From Gemmiger formicilis (GTDB lineage Bacteria > Bacillota > Clostridia > Oscillospirales > Ruminococcaceae): a stretch of 64,000 nt of DNA. Positions within the stretch are counted from its first letter, which is position 1. Every line of letters begins with the position of its first letter. Shown piece by piece: positions 34,577-43,217 of the stretch. A program made the position numbers and the translations under genes. Location: NCBI RefSeq assembly GCF_018784445.1, contig NZ_WQOH01000031.1, positions 39,639 through 103,638 of the forward strand, written 5' to 3'. A model generated the notes under the pieces. That model made no database searches. It worked only from the letters and a program-made list of their open reading frames with translations, and was not told the origin of the DNA.

Positions 34577-35206
34577 TTACTTCAAAAACGCGGGCAGCTT
34601 TTCTTCCAGCTTCTCCATCGCCCGGCCTCTATGGCTGATGGCGTCCTTCTCGTCTGGGGTAAGCTGGGCATAGCTGCGGGCCTCGGCGTTGGGGTGCTTG
34701 CCATCGGGTGCGCCGTACTCGTCGGGGATGAACAGCGGGTCGTAGCCAAAGCCGTAATCGCCGTTCTGCAGGCTGAACGCAATGCGGCCCGGGCACTCGC
34801 CCTCGACTTCCAGTGCGCGGCCATCGGGCAGCATAAAGCAGACCGCCGAGACAAACTTTGCGCCGCGCTGTTCGGCGGGCACATCGGCCATTTCTTGCAG
34901 CAGCTTTGCGTTGTTGGCGTCGTCATCGCCGTGGTGCCCGGCATAGCGGGCGCTGTACACGCCGGGCGCACCGTTCAATGCATCGGTGCAAAGGCCCGAG
35001 TCGTCGGCCACGGTGGGCAGGCCGCTGGCCTTGCAGAAGGCCTCAGCCTTGATGCGGGCGTTTTCGGCAAACGTCGTGCCGGTCTCCTCGGGGTCCAGGG
35101 TGATGCCAAGCTCCCGCAGACTCTTGACCTCATGCCCCATGCGTTCCAAAATGCGGCGCAGCTCTTTCAGCTTGCCCGCATTGTTGCTGGCGGCGCAGAC
35201 GATCAT
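34577..35206 (-). CDS. rdgB: XTP/dITP diphosphatase (RdgB/HAM1)
   Basis: Removes deaminated purine triphosphates from the nucleotide pool. Start SNNAGKLKEL (7-16), ETGTTFAENA (41-50), VADDSGLCTDAL and GVYSARYAG (about 66-90), and the C-terminal SHRGRAMEKLEE are all family hallmarks; 209 residues is typical. ATG 35206 overlaps the ftsY stop by four bases (ATGA). Confidence 0.96.
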   Translation of the reverse strand: MIVCAASNNAGKLKELRRILERMGHEVKSLRELGITLDPEETGTTFAENARIKAEAFCKASGLPTVADDSGLCTDALNGAPGVYSARYAGHHGDDDANNAKLLQEMADVPAEQRGAKFVSAVCFMLPDGRALEVEGECPGRIAFSLQNGDYGFGYDPLFIPDEYGAPDGKHPNAEARSYAQLTPDEKDAISHRGRAMEKLEEKLPAFLK

Positions 35207-36201
35207 GCTTCGCCCTCCCCTTCTTCTTTCTGTTCCTCTTTCTGCAGGGCCGATTCCGGCAGCAGGCTTTCCACAAAGGTCTGGGCGTCAAACTCCATCA
35301 GGTCGTCGATTTTCTCGCCGACACCGATGAACCGGATGGGCAGGCCCAGATTCTCCCACACCGAAACCGCGCAGCCGCCGCGGGGCGTGCCGTCCAGCTT
35401 GGTCAGCACCACGCCGGTGGCGCTGGCAGCCTTGCAGAACTCCTCGGCCTGGCTGATGGCGTTCTGGCCGGTGATGGCGTCCAGCACCAGCAGCACCTCC
35501 AGGCTGGCCTCGGGGCTGGCCTTTTTGACGCTGCGGGAGATCTTGGACAACTCGTCCATCAGGCCCTTTTTGTTGTGCAGGCGGCCTGCGGTATCGGCAA
35601 TGACCATGTCATAGCCGCGGGCGTTCGCACTCTTGACCGCATCAAAGATGACGGCGGCGGGATCCGCGCCCATGCCAGCCTGCACCAGCGGCACACCGGC
35701 GCGGTCAGCCCAGAGTTCCAGCTGCTCGCTGGCAGCGGCGCGGAAGGTATCGCCCGCAGCCAGCATCACGCGGCGGCCCTGCTTTTTGTACAGTGCAGCC
35801 AGCTTGGCGATGGTCGTGGTCTTGCCCACACCGTTGACGCCGATGACGAGAATAACGGCGGGCTTGCCGTCCAGCTCCATCGGGTAGCGGGGGGTCAGCT
35901 CCTGGCAGATGATGCCGCGCAGGGTGTCCAGCGCCTCCTGGCCGGTTTTCAGGTGCTTTTCCTCGACCTCGTCGTGCAGCTCATCCACCAGGCGCACAGC
36001 GCAGGCGGGGCCGACGTCGGCCAGAATCAACTGCTCTTCCAGCTGGTCGTACAGGTCGTCGTTGATCTGCGCGTGGGTCAGCGTGTTGACGATGTTCTGG
36101 AAAAAGCCGGTGCGGGTCTTTTCCAGCCCGCGCTTGACCTTTTGCTGTTCCTGAAATTCTTCTTCTGAAATATCACGTTTGAAAAAGTTGAAAAAGCCCA
36201 T
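35203..36201 (-). CDS. ftsY: Signal recognition particle receptor FtsY
   Basis: SRP docking GTPase, 332 residues. The short acidic A region (1-20), N domain, and G domain with P-loop GVNGVGKTTT (about 121-130), DTFRAAASEQL, DTAGR and TKLDG are clear. A Glu/Lys-rich tail ends the protein. AGGAGG precedes the ATG, and MITE copy 3 lies 19 bases upstream of the start, between smc and ftsY. Confidence 0.97.
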   Translation of the reverse strand: MGFFNFFKRDISEEEFQEQQKVKRGLEKTRTGFFQNIVNTLTHAQINDDLYDQLEEQLILADVGPACAVRLVDELHDEVEEKHLKTGQEALDTLRGIICQELTPRYPMELDGKPAVILVIGVNGVGKTTTIAKLAALYKKQGRRVMLAAGDTFRAAASEQLELWADRAGVPLVQAGMGADPAAVIFDAVKSANARGYDMVIADTAGRLHNKKGLMDELSKISRSVKKASPEASLEVLLVLDAITGQNAISQAEEFCKAASATGVVLTKLDGTPRGGCAVSVWENLGLPIRFIGVGEKIDDLMEFDAQTFVESLLPESALQKEEQKEEGEGEA

Positions 36202-36216
36202 GGCGGCCTCCTTTTT

Positions 36217-36323
36217 TTAGGGCAATACCGCACAATTCTAAGTGCCGATACGGCGAGCGAGGTGCGGCAGCCGCCGAAGCGGTGCTTAAGCCGTAAGGCG
36301 GGAATTGTGCGGTGTTGCCTTAG
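36217..36323. mobile_element. MITE, family C copy 3, on the smc stop codon
   Basis: 99-bp element (36221-36319) with ends GGCAATACCGCACAATTC and GAATTGTGCGGTGTTGCC and the direct repeat TTAG at 36217-36220 and 36320-36323. The right-hand TTAG contains the smc stop codon (TAA on the minus strand), so insertion duplicated the stop and left the protein intact. It separates smc from the ftsY ribosome site. Confidence 0.92.
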
Positions 36324-39300
36324 GTAATCAAATCCGCACTGACATTATCCAGATCCAGCCGCAGAATCTTCGATACGCCGTCTTCCTGCATGGTGACGCC
36401 GTACAAAACATCGGCGGCTTCCATTGTTCCGCGGCGGTGGGTGATGACGATGAACTGGGTGTGGTCAGTCATGCGGCGCAGGTATTGTGCGTACCGCGCG
36501 ACGTTGACGTCGTCCAGTGCGGCCTCGATCTCATCCAGGAAGCAGAACGGCGCGGGGTTGACGTTGAGGATGGCAAAATAGATCGATATAGCGACCAGTG
36601 CCTGCTCGCCGCCCGAAAGGGCAGACAGGTTTTTGATGACCTTGCCCGGGGGCGAGACCTCGATCTCGATGCCGGATTCCAGCACGTTCGCCTCGTCAGA
36701 CAGGTAGAGCCGCGCGTGGCCGCCGCCGAACAGTTCCCGGAAAATCTGCTGGAAGTGGGTGTTGATCTGCTTGAAGCTCGTCGTGAACAGCTCTTCCATC
36801 TCGCTGCACAGCTCGGCGATCATCTTGGTCAGTTCGCTCTTGGCCTTTTCCACGTCGGTGACCTGGGCTTTCAGGAAGTCATAGCGCTCCTTGACCTCTT
36901 TGTATTCCTCGATCGCGCCAACGTTGACATTGCCCAAGCCGCGAATTTTACCGCGCACCTCAGTCACGCTGCGGCGCAGCTCGGTCAGGCTCTCGAAGGG
37001 CACACACTGGCTGCGGGCTTCGCTCTCGGTCAGCTGGTATTCCTCCCACAGCTTGCTGTTGGTGTCGTTCAGCTCGGTCTCGGCGGCGGTGCGGCGCTCG
37101 GCCAGGCGGGCCATTTCGCCGCTCATCCGCTCTCGCTCGTCGGTCAGGGCACGGTTGTCCTGGCCCAATTTGGCGATAGCGGCTTCCTTCTCCATGCGGG
37201 CCGCATTGGCGGAACGGATGGTTTCCTCCGCCGCTGCGATCCTCTGCTGGTTTTCGCCGCGGGTGCGCTCCATCTCGGCGATTTTCAAGGTGTTCGCCTC
37301 AATTTTCGCCTTGGCCGCGTCGATGGCGGCGTGCAGCTCCCGGGCGCGGGCCTCGGCCTCGCCGGTACGGCTCTGCAAGCCCTCCAAAGCGGCCTCATGC
37401 AGGCTGATGTCCTTCTCGTCGGCCAGTCGCTGCATCTGCTTTTCAGAGAGCTCGCCGGTGATTTTTTCTCGTTCTGCCGTGAGACTTCCAGTGCTCTCAC
37501 CCAGAGCCGCCAGCTCTTCGGTGTACCGGACCATCTCGGTTTCGGCGTCGGCCTGGGCCTTTTCTGCCTCAGCGCGGGCCGTCTCGTTCTGGGTTACGGC
37601 GGCCTGCTGGTTCGCAATTTCGGCTTCGATGTTGCGGGCCGTCTCCTCGTACTGGGCGGCGGCTTTCGTCAGGCGTTCCAGTTCCAGCCCGGCGCGGACG
37701 TGTTCGGTGGCGGCGTTCATGCCCTCGCCCTCGGCACCCGCCAGCTGGGCACTGAGGTTATCTACCTCGGCCTTGCGGGCGGCCAGTTCCTTTTCGGCTT
37801 CGGTGCGCTTTTCTTCCAGCTTTTTCAGCCGGGTGCGCAGCTCGTCCAGCTCCTGTTTGCGGCTGAACACGCCGACGCTGCGGGCCGTGGAGCCGCCGGT
37901 GAAGGAGCCGCCCGCGTTGATGACCTGGCCGTCCAGCGTGACGATGCGGTTGCGGTAGCCGAGGTTCCGCGCCACGGCGGAGGCCTCGGTCAGGTCCTCG
38001 ACCACGATGATGCGGCCCAGCAAGTTGTCGATGATATGCTGATATTTTGGGTTTGTCTTAACGAGATCGGCGGCGACTTCCGCCGTGCCGGTCAGGCGGC
38101 CTGTAAAGCGGCTGCCCTGCACGGTGTCCAGCGGCAGAAACGTCGCGCGGCCTGCGCGCTCGTCCTTCAAAAAGCCGATGGCGGCGCGTGCACAGCCCTG
38201 ATCCTCGACCACGATGTTTTGCAGCGCAAAGCCGAGGGCCGTCTCGATGGCTGTCTCATAGCCTTTTTCGACGGTGATGATGCCCGCCACCGGGCCGACG
38301 ATGCCCCGCAGACGCCCGCCGCCTGCGGCACGCATAACGGCCTTGACGCTCTGCTGGTAGCCGTCCATGTTGCGCTCCAGATCCTCTAAAATATGGATGC
38401 GCTGGGCGGCGGCGGATTTCTCGCGGTCAGCCTTTTGCAGGTTGTCGGCAGCTTCGGCCTGCTGGCGGCGGCGGCTGTCGAGCTTGAGTTTTAGGCCCGC
38501 CTTGATGTTGTCGTTGCGGGTCACGGCCTCCTGGGCGTCCTTGAAGCGGCGCTCGGCGCGGCGGCGTTCCTCGTCGGTGGCAGCAGCGTCGGTCTGCAAA
38601 GTCTCGGCCTGCTGCCTGGCTTCGGCCAGGCGGTTGGCGGCGGCCTCCCCTGCCGACTGTGCCGACGCGGCGCGGACCTTGGCGGCGGTGGCGGTGTCCT
38701 GCAGGCGGGCCATGGCGGCGTCAATGACGTCGCGGCGCTCGCCGCTTGCGGCGGCCTTTACTTCCAGCGCGTGCAGGGCCTCGCGCAGCTCGGCCACGCG
38801 GGTGTCCAGCGCAGCCATGCCGTCCTTTAAAGCGTCGATGGCGGCGCGGTGGTCGGCGGCCTCGCGGTCAATGCTTTCCCGGCCCTGGCCCGCGCGTTCC
38901 AGCTCGGTATTTGCCTCGTCGATGCGGAACCGGCTGTGCTCGCTCTCGTTTTTCAAGACGGCAATCTCGCTCTCGCTGCCGGCGTTGGCCTCGGTAATGG
39001 CGCGGATATCGGCATTGGCCTGCTCGACTTTCAGCATGAGCTGCTGCGTTTCTTCGCGCAGATCCGCGTTTTTTTCATCAAAGGCGTCCAGCTGTCGGCT
39101 CAGACGGTCGTAGTCGGCCTCTGCGGCCTCGTACTTGCGCTGCTGATCGCGCAGTGTATCGTTGGCGCGGCGGATGGCATCGACCCACAGCGTAATTTCC
39201 AGGCTCTTGCGCTTCTCGCTCAATTCCAGAAACTGCTGGGCCTTCTCGCTGTCGCGCTTCAGCGGGCCGACGCGCTTTTCCAGTTCGCCCAAAATGTCGC

Positions 39301-39877
39301 GCAGGCGCTCTAAGTTGCCCTCGGCGGCGTCCAGGCGGCGCTCGGCCTCATTTTTACGGTAGCGGTATTTGGCGATGCCGGAGGCTTCCTCAAAAATTTC
39401 ACGGCGCTCTGCGGATTTTGCGCCAACGATCTCGGCAATGCGGCCCTGGCCGACGATGGCGTAGCCGTCGCGGCCAATGCCGGTGTCCAGCAGCAGCTCG
39501 TACACGTCCTTTAAGCGGACGCTCTGGCCGTTGATGGAGTATTCACTTTCGCCGCTCCGGTAGTAGCGGCGGCCGATGGTGACTTCGTCGGCGTCCATGT
39601 CCAGGCCGTGGTCGCTGTTGTCGATGGTCAGTGCGACCGACGCATAGCCCATGGCACCGCGGGTCTGGGTGCCGCCGAAGATGACGTCCTCCATCTTGCC
39701 CGAACCGCGCAGCTGTTTGGAGCTGGTCTCGCCCAGCACCCAGCGGATGGAGTCGGAGATATTCGATTTGCCCGAGCCGTTGGGTCCGACAACGCCGGTA
39801 ATGCCCTGCCCGATCGAGATCTTCGTCTTATCGGGGAAGGACTTAAAGCCTTGGATTTCCAGTTCTTTCAGGCGCAT
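36320..39877 (-). CDS. smc: Chromosome segregation protein SMC
   Basis: 1185-residue SMC ATPase: N-terminal P-loop GPNGSGKSN (about 32-40), long coiled coils, a hinge domain near the middle (about 520-640, GGRLRGIVGPVAGIIT), and the C-terminal ABC signature LSGGEQALVAISIYFAIL followed by Walker B FLDEIEAALDD. Start MRLKELEIQGFKSFPDKT matches the family N-terminus; the ribosome site AAAGGG is rather far (about 13 bases). The stop codon lies in the target duplication of a MITE. Works with ScpAB, which are not in the window. Confidence 0.97.
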   Translation of the reverse strand: MRLKELEIQGFKSFPDKTKISIGQGITGVVGPNGSGKSNISDSIRWVLGETSSKQLRGSGKMEDVIFGGTQTRGAMGYASVALTIDNSDHGLDMDADEVTIGRRYYRSGESEYSINGQSVRLKDVYELLLDTGIGRDGYAIVGQGRIAEIVGAKSAERREIFEEASGIAKYRYRKNEAERRLDAAEGNLERLRDILGELEKRVGPLKRDSEKAQQFLELSEKRKSLEITLWVDAIRRANDTLRDQQRKYEAAEADYDRLSRQLDAFDEKNADLREETQQLMLKVEQANADIRAITEANAGSESEIAVLKNESEHSRFRIDEANTELERAGQGRESIDREAADHRAAIDALKDGMAALDTRVAELREALHALEVKAAASGERRDVIDAAMARLQDTATAAKVRAASAQSAGEAAANRLAEARQQAETLQTDAAATDEERRRAERRFKDAQEAVTRNDNIKAGLKLKLDSRRRQQAEAADNLQKADREKSAAAQRIHILEDLERNMDGYQQSVKAVMRAAGGGRLRGIVGPVAGIITVEKGYETAIETALGFALQNIVVEDQGCARAAIGFLKDERAGRATFLPLDTVQGSRFTGRLTGTAEVAADLVKTNPKYQHIIDNLLGRIIVVEDLTEASAVARNLGYRNRIVTLDGQVINAGGSFTGGSTARSVGVFSRKQELDELRTRLKKLEEKRTEAEKELAARKAEVDNLSAQLAGAEGEGMNAATEHVRAGLELERLTKAAAQYEETARNIEAEIANQQAAVTQNETARAEAEKAQADAETEMVRYTEELAALGESTGSLTAEREKITGELSEKQMQRLADEKDISLHEAALEGLQSRTGEAEARARELHAAIDAAKAKIEANTLKIAEMERTRGENQQRIAAAEETIRSANAARMEKEAAIAKLGQDNRALTDERERMSGEMARLAERRTAAETELNDTNSKLWEEYQLTESEARSQCVPFESLTELRRSVTEVRGKIRGLGNVNVGAIEEYKEVKERYDFLKAQVTDVEKAKSELTKMIAELCSEMEELFTTSFKQINTHFQQIFRELFGGGHARLYLSDEANVLESGIEIEVSPPGKVIKNLSALSGGEQALVAISIYFAILNVNPAPFCFLDEIEAALDDVNVARYAQYLRRMTDHTQFIVITHRRGTMEAADVLYGVTMQEDGVSKILRLDLDNVSADLIT

Positions 39878-39910
39878 TGAAGTAGTGTACCCTTTCGATT
39901 CTCTCTGGTC

Positions 39911-40006
39911 GTAGGGGCCGGGCATGCCCGGCCCTCAACCCCGCCCTGTATACCCGTAAACGGGCTGCGATTTTTATGCCGCGGGCCGGGCATGCCCGGC
40001 CCCTAC
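39911..40006. repeat. Paired palindromic repeat, family B
   Basis: GTAGGGGCCGGGCATGCCCG at the left, mirrored at the right, with GTATACCCGTAAACGGG in the middle. Lies between rnc and smc. Confidence 0.85.
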
Positions 40007-40028
40007 AGAGCATCATTAAACGGCAATA

Positions 40029-40694
40029 TTACTGCAGTTTTTCCAGCGCCACCTTTGCGGCGTGCTGTTCGGCGGCTTTCTTGCTGCGGCCTTTGCCCTC
40101 GGCCAAAAGCCGGCCGTTGCGCCAGACGCAGACGGTGAACTGCTTGTCGTGGTCGGGGCCGGTCTCGCCGGTGACTTCGTATTTCAGCACGGCGCTGGGG
40201 TCCTGCTGCACGACCTCCTGCAAACGGGTCTTGTAGTCGTCCTCGGCGGTCTTGCCCTCGGTGATGAAGGGCAGGATGAAGTTGCGGGCGGTCTCCATGC
40301 CGCCGTCCAGATACAGTGCGGCAATGACGGCCTCGAACGCGTCAGACACGACGCTGGGCCGGTTGCGGCCGCCGCCCAGATCCTCGCCGTGGCCCAGGCG
40401 CAGGTACTCGCCCAGGTGGATCTCCTGGGCAAACTGGAACAGCGCATCCTCGCTGACAAGGCTTGCGCGCATCCGGGTCAACTCGCCCTCGGGGCGGCCG
40501 GACTGGTGGAACAGGTAGTCCGCCACGACGACGGACAGCACGCTGTCGCCCAGAAATTCCAGCCGCTCGTTGTGGGTGGTAGCGACCTTGCTCTCATTGG
40601 CAAAGCTGGTGTGGGTCAATGCAATGCGCAGCAGCGCAGGATTTTTGAATGTATAGTGCAGGACTTCCTGCAATTCTTCCGGCTTGTGGGCCAT
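40029..40694 (-). CDS. rnc: Ribonuclease III
   Basis: Double-strand-specific RNase, 221 residues. RNase III signature NERLEFLGDS (42-51), second catalytic block DAFEAVIAALYLDGG, and a C-terminal dsRBD (about 150-221: DYKTRLQEVVQQ, GRSKKAAEQHAAKVAL). AAAGGTG precedes the ATG at 40694. Located just before smc in the operon, as in B. subtilis. Confidence 0.97.
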   Translation of the reverse strand: MAHKPEELQEVLHYTFKNPALLRIALTHTSFANESKVATTHNERLEFLGDSVLSVVVADYLFHQSGRPEGELTRMRASLVSEDALFQFAQEIHLGEYLRLGHGEDLGGGRNRPSVVSDAFEAVIAALYLDGGMETARNFILPFITEGKTAEDDYKTRLQEVVQQDPSAVLKYEVTGETGPDHDKQFTVCVWRNGRLLAEGKGRSKKAAEQHAAKVALEKLQ

Positions 40695-40723
40695 AATTAT
40701 CACCTTTCCGGCTTTTGTAGGGT

Positions 40724-40820
40724 CGTAGGGGCCGGGCATGCCCGGCCCTCAACCTTGCCTTGCTGTCCCATGAAGGGGTTATCATTTTTACGCTGCGGGC
40801 CGGGCATGCCCGGCCCCTAC
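40724..40820. repeat. Paired palindromic repeat, family B
   Basis: GTAGGGGCCGGGCATGCCCG to the right-hand mirrored end CCGGGCATGCCCGGCCCCTA, in the gap between plsX and rnc. Confidence 0.85.
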
Positions 40821-40835
40821 AAGGCGGCTTTACTT

Positions 40836-41864
40836 TTAAGCGTCTGCTTCTTCTTTCTTCTGCGCGGCCACCTCGCCCAGCGCCTTCTCCATCGTGCCGC
40901 ACAGGTCGTTGGCTACACAGAGCTTGGCCTGGCGGATGGCGTTCTTGATGCCCTTGGCGTGGCTGGAACCATGAGCCTTGATGACCGGCTTGGCCGCGCC
41001 CAGCAGCGGTGCGCCGCCGACTTCCTCGGAGTCCATCATCCGCTTGAGTTCGCCCAGGCCGCCCTTGATGCCCAGGTAGCTGAGTTTCGTGATGAGGTTC
41101 TGCAGGAAGATTTTTTTCAGCATCCCCAGCAGCGTTTTGGCAACGCCCTCGGTCAATTTCAAGACCACATTGCCGACAAAGCCGTCACAGACCACGACAT
41201 CCACCTCGCCGTCCATGATGTAGCGCGGCTCGATGTTGCCGACGAAATGGATACAGGGGTTCGCTTTCAGCAGCTGGTGCGCCTCGCGGTAGGTGGGGGT
41301 GCCCTTGGTGTCCTCAGCGCCGTTGTTGACCAGTGCGACCTTCGGCGTTTCGCGGCCCATGACCTTTTCCGCGTAGACGCTGCCCATCGTGCCGAAAGCA
41401 TTCAGCATCTCGGGGCGGCACTCGACGTTCGCGCCGCAGTCCAGCAGCAGGAAATTCTGCTTTGCGCCGGGCATCGGGGTGGCCAGTGCCGGGCGCTTGA
41501 CGCCCTTGACGGTGCGCACGATGAGGCTGGTGCCGACGTGCAGCGCACCGGTGGAACCGGCGGAGACAAAGGCATCGCCCTCTCCGTTTTTCAGCATGGT
41601 CAGGCCCTTCACAAGGCTGGAATCCTTCTTGTGGCGCACAGCCTTGACCGGGTCGTCGTGCATATCGATATTCTCGGTGCAGTTGATGATTTCAAACGGT
41701 GCAAGGTCGATTTTATTTTCTGCCGCGCAGTCGCGGATGGCTTTTTCCTCGCCCAGCAGCGTGAGAGTCATGCCGTCGCCGAACTCTGCAGCCGCCTGGC
41801 TTGCACCCTGCAATACACACAGTGGGGCGTTGTCACCGCCCATGGCATCCACTAAAATTTTCAT
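40836..41864 (-). CDS. plsX: Phosphate acyltransferase PlsX
   Basis: Converts acyl-ACP to acyl-phosphate for phospholipid synthesis; 342 residues. Start MKILVDAMGGDNAP, then AVRHKKDSSLVKG, SAGSTGAL and GALLDCGANVE-like LLLDCGANVECRPEML match the family. GGAGGA precedes the ATG at 41864, which overlaps the trmFO stop (ATGA). A lysine/glutamate tail ends the protein. No fapR or acpP next to it, unlike Bacillus. Confidence 0.96.
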   Translation of the reverse strand: MKILVDAMGGDNAPLCVLQGASQAAAEFGDGMTLTLLGEEKAIRDCAAENKIDLAPFEIINCTENIDMHDDPVKAVRHKKDSSLVKGLTMLKNGEGDAFVSAGSTGALHVGTSLIVRTVKGVKRPALATPMPGAKQNFLLLDCGANVECRPEMLNAFGTMGSVYAEKVMGRETPKVALVNNGAEDTKGTPTYREAHQLLKANPCIHFVGNIEPRYIMDGEVDVVVCDGFVGNVVLKLTEGVAKTLLGMLKKIFLQNLITKLSYLGIKGGLGELKRMMDSEEVGGAPLLGAAKPVIKAHGSSHAKGIKNAIRQAKLCVANDLCGTMEKALGEVAAQKKEEADA

Positions 41865-43171
41865 TTGTATTCCTCCGTCCATGCACGCATGGCATCTTGG
41901 GCGTTCTGCGAGAGCGCCATGTAGCGCTCCCGCTTATCGCGGATAGCGTTGATCTCCTCGGTGCGGGGCAGAATGCCCATGTTTGCACCCATCGGCTGGA
42001 AGTCTTTGTTCGGCGTCGTGATGTAGTCGAGCAGTGCGCCGCACATCGTCGCCGCCGGGGGCGGCGGCAGTTCGCCTCCTTGCAAGCGGGCCAAAATCTG
42101 GTGGGCCGCCAGCAGGCCGCTGGCCGCGCTCTCCATATAGCCCTCAAAGCCGGTGATCTGCCCGGCAAAGAACACGTTGGGGTGGTCAGCCAGGAATTGC
42201 TGCTTGGTCAGCACCTTGGGGCTTTCCAAAAACGTGTTGCGGTGCATGACGCCGTAGCGCACAAACTCGGCGTGTTCCAGGCCGGGGATCATGCTGAACA
42301 CCCGCTTCTGCTCGCCCCACTTTAAGTTCGTCTGGAACCCAACGAGGTTGTAGAGCGTGCGGGCCGTGTTTTCTGCCCGCAGCTGCACGGCGGCCCAGGG
42401 GCGGTGGCCGGTGCGCGGGTCCCGCAGGCCGACGGGTCGCAGCGGCCCAAAGCGGATCGTATCCGCGCCGCGGGCGGCCATGACCTCAATCGGCATACAC
42501 CCCTCGTAGACGGTCAGGTCTCCGTCAAAGTCGTGGAGCGGCGCACGCTCGGCGGCGATGAGCGCCGCGTGGAAGTTCTCATACTCTTCCTTATTAAAGG
42601 GGCAGTTGAGGTAGTCGGCCTCGCCGCGGCCATAGCGGGATGCAGCAAAGACCTTGTCATAGTCCAGGCTCTCGGCGGTCACGATGGGCGCAACGGCGTC
42701 ATAGAAACTCAGCCGATGGTCGCCGGTCAGCGCCGCCACGGCCTGGGCCAGCGCCCCCTCGGTCAGCGGGCCGCTGGCGACGAGCACTGGGGCGCTCTCG
42801 TCCAGAGCCGTGACTTCCTCGCGATGGATCGTGATGTTTGGGTGCTTTTCCACCATTTCCGTCACGGCGGTGGAAAACACATCGCGGTCGACAGCCAGCG
42901 CACCGCCTGCCGCCACGCGGGCGGTCTCGGCGGCGTCCAACAGGTGGCTGCCCATCATCTTCATCTCGATTTTGAGCAGGCCGGATGCGGAATCCGGGCG
43001 CTCGGCTTTCAAGGAGTTAGAGCAGATGAGTTCCGCAAACCCCTCGCTTTTATGCGCGGGGGAAAATTTTGTGGGTTTCTGCTCGTACAGGTCAACCTGC
43101 ACGCCGCGGTCCGCCAGCCACAACGCCGCCTCGCACCCCGCCAGGCCGGCACCGATAATGTTAAGTTGCAT
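41861..43171 (-). CDS. trmFO: tRNA uracil-54 C5-methyltransferase, folate/FAD-dependent (TrmFO)
   Basis: Makes ribothymidine-54 in tRNA with methylene-tetrahydrofolate and FADH2. FAD-binding GAGLAGCEAALWLADRG (7-23), KPTKFSPAHKSEGFAELICS with the active-site cysteine region (about 32-51), PDSASGLLKIEMK and the C-terminal ITGFEGYMESAASGLLA are typical. 436 residues. AGAGAGGA precedes the ATG. Between topA and plsX. Confidence 0.96.
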   Translation of the reverse strand: MQLNIIGAGLAGCEAALWLADRGVQVDLYEQKPTKFSPAHKSEGFAELICSNSLKAERPDSASGLLKIEMKMMGSHLLDAAETARVAAGGALAVDRDVFSTAVTEMVEKHPNITIHREEVTALDESAPVLVASGPLTEGALAQAVAALTGDHRLSFYDAVAPIVTAESLDYDKVFAASRYGRGEADYLNCPFNKEEYENFHAALIAAERAPLHDFDGDLTVYEGCMPIEVMAARGADTIRFGPLRPVGLRDPRTGHRPWAAVQLRAENTARTLYNLVGFQTNLKWGEQKRVFSMIPGLEHAEFVRYGVMHRNTFLESPKVLTKQQFLADHPNVFFAGQITGFEGYMESAASGLLAAHQILARLQGGELPPPPAATMCGALLDYITTPNKDFQPMGANMGILPRTEEINAIRDKRERYMALSQNAQDAMRAWTEEYK

Positions 43172-43217
43172 ACTTGTCCTCTCTCAGGCTCCCCTTTGCG
43201 GGGAGGCTTTAAAGCGG

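Noticed and set aside
33433..40820. Regularly spaced palindromes as a CRISPR array
   Set aside because: Copies are far apart between genes, themselves palindromic in pairs, and there are no short unique spacers or cas genes.
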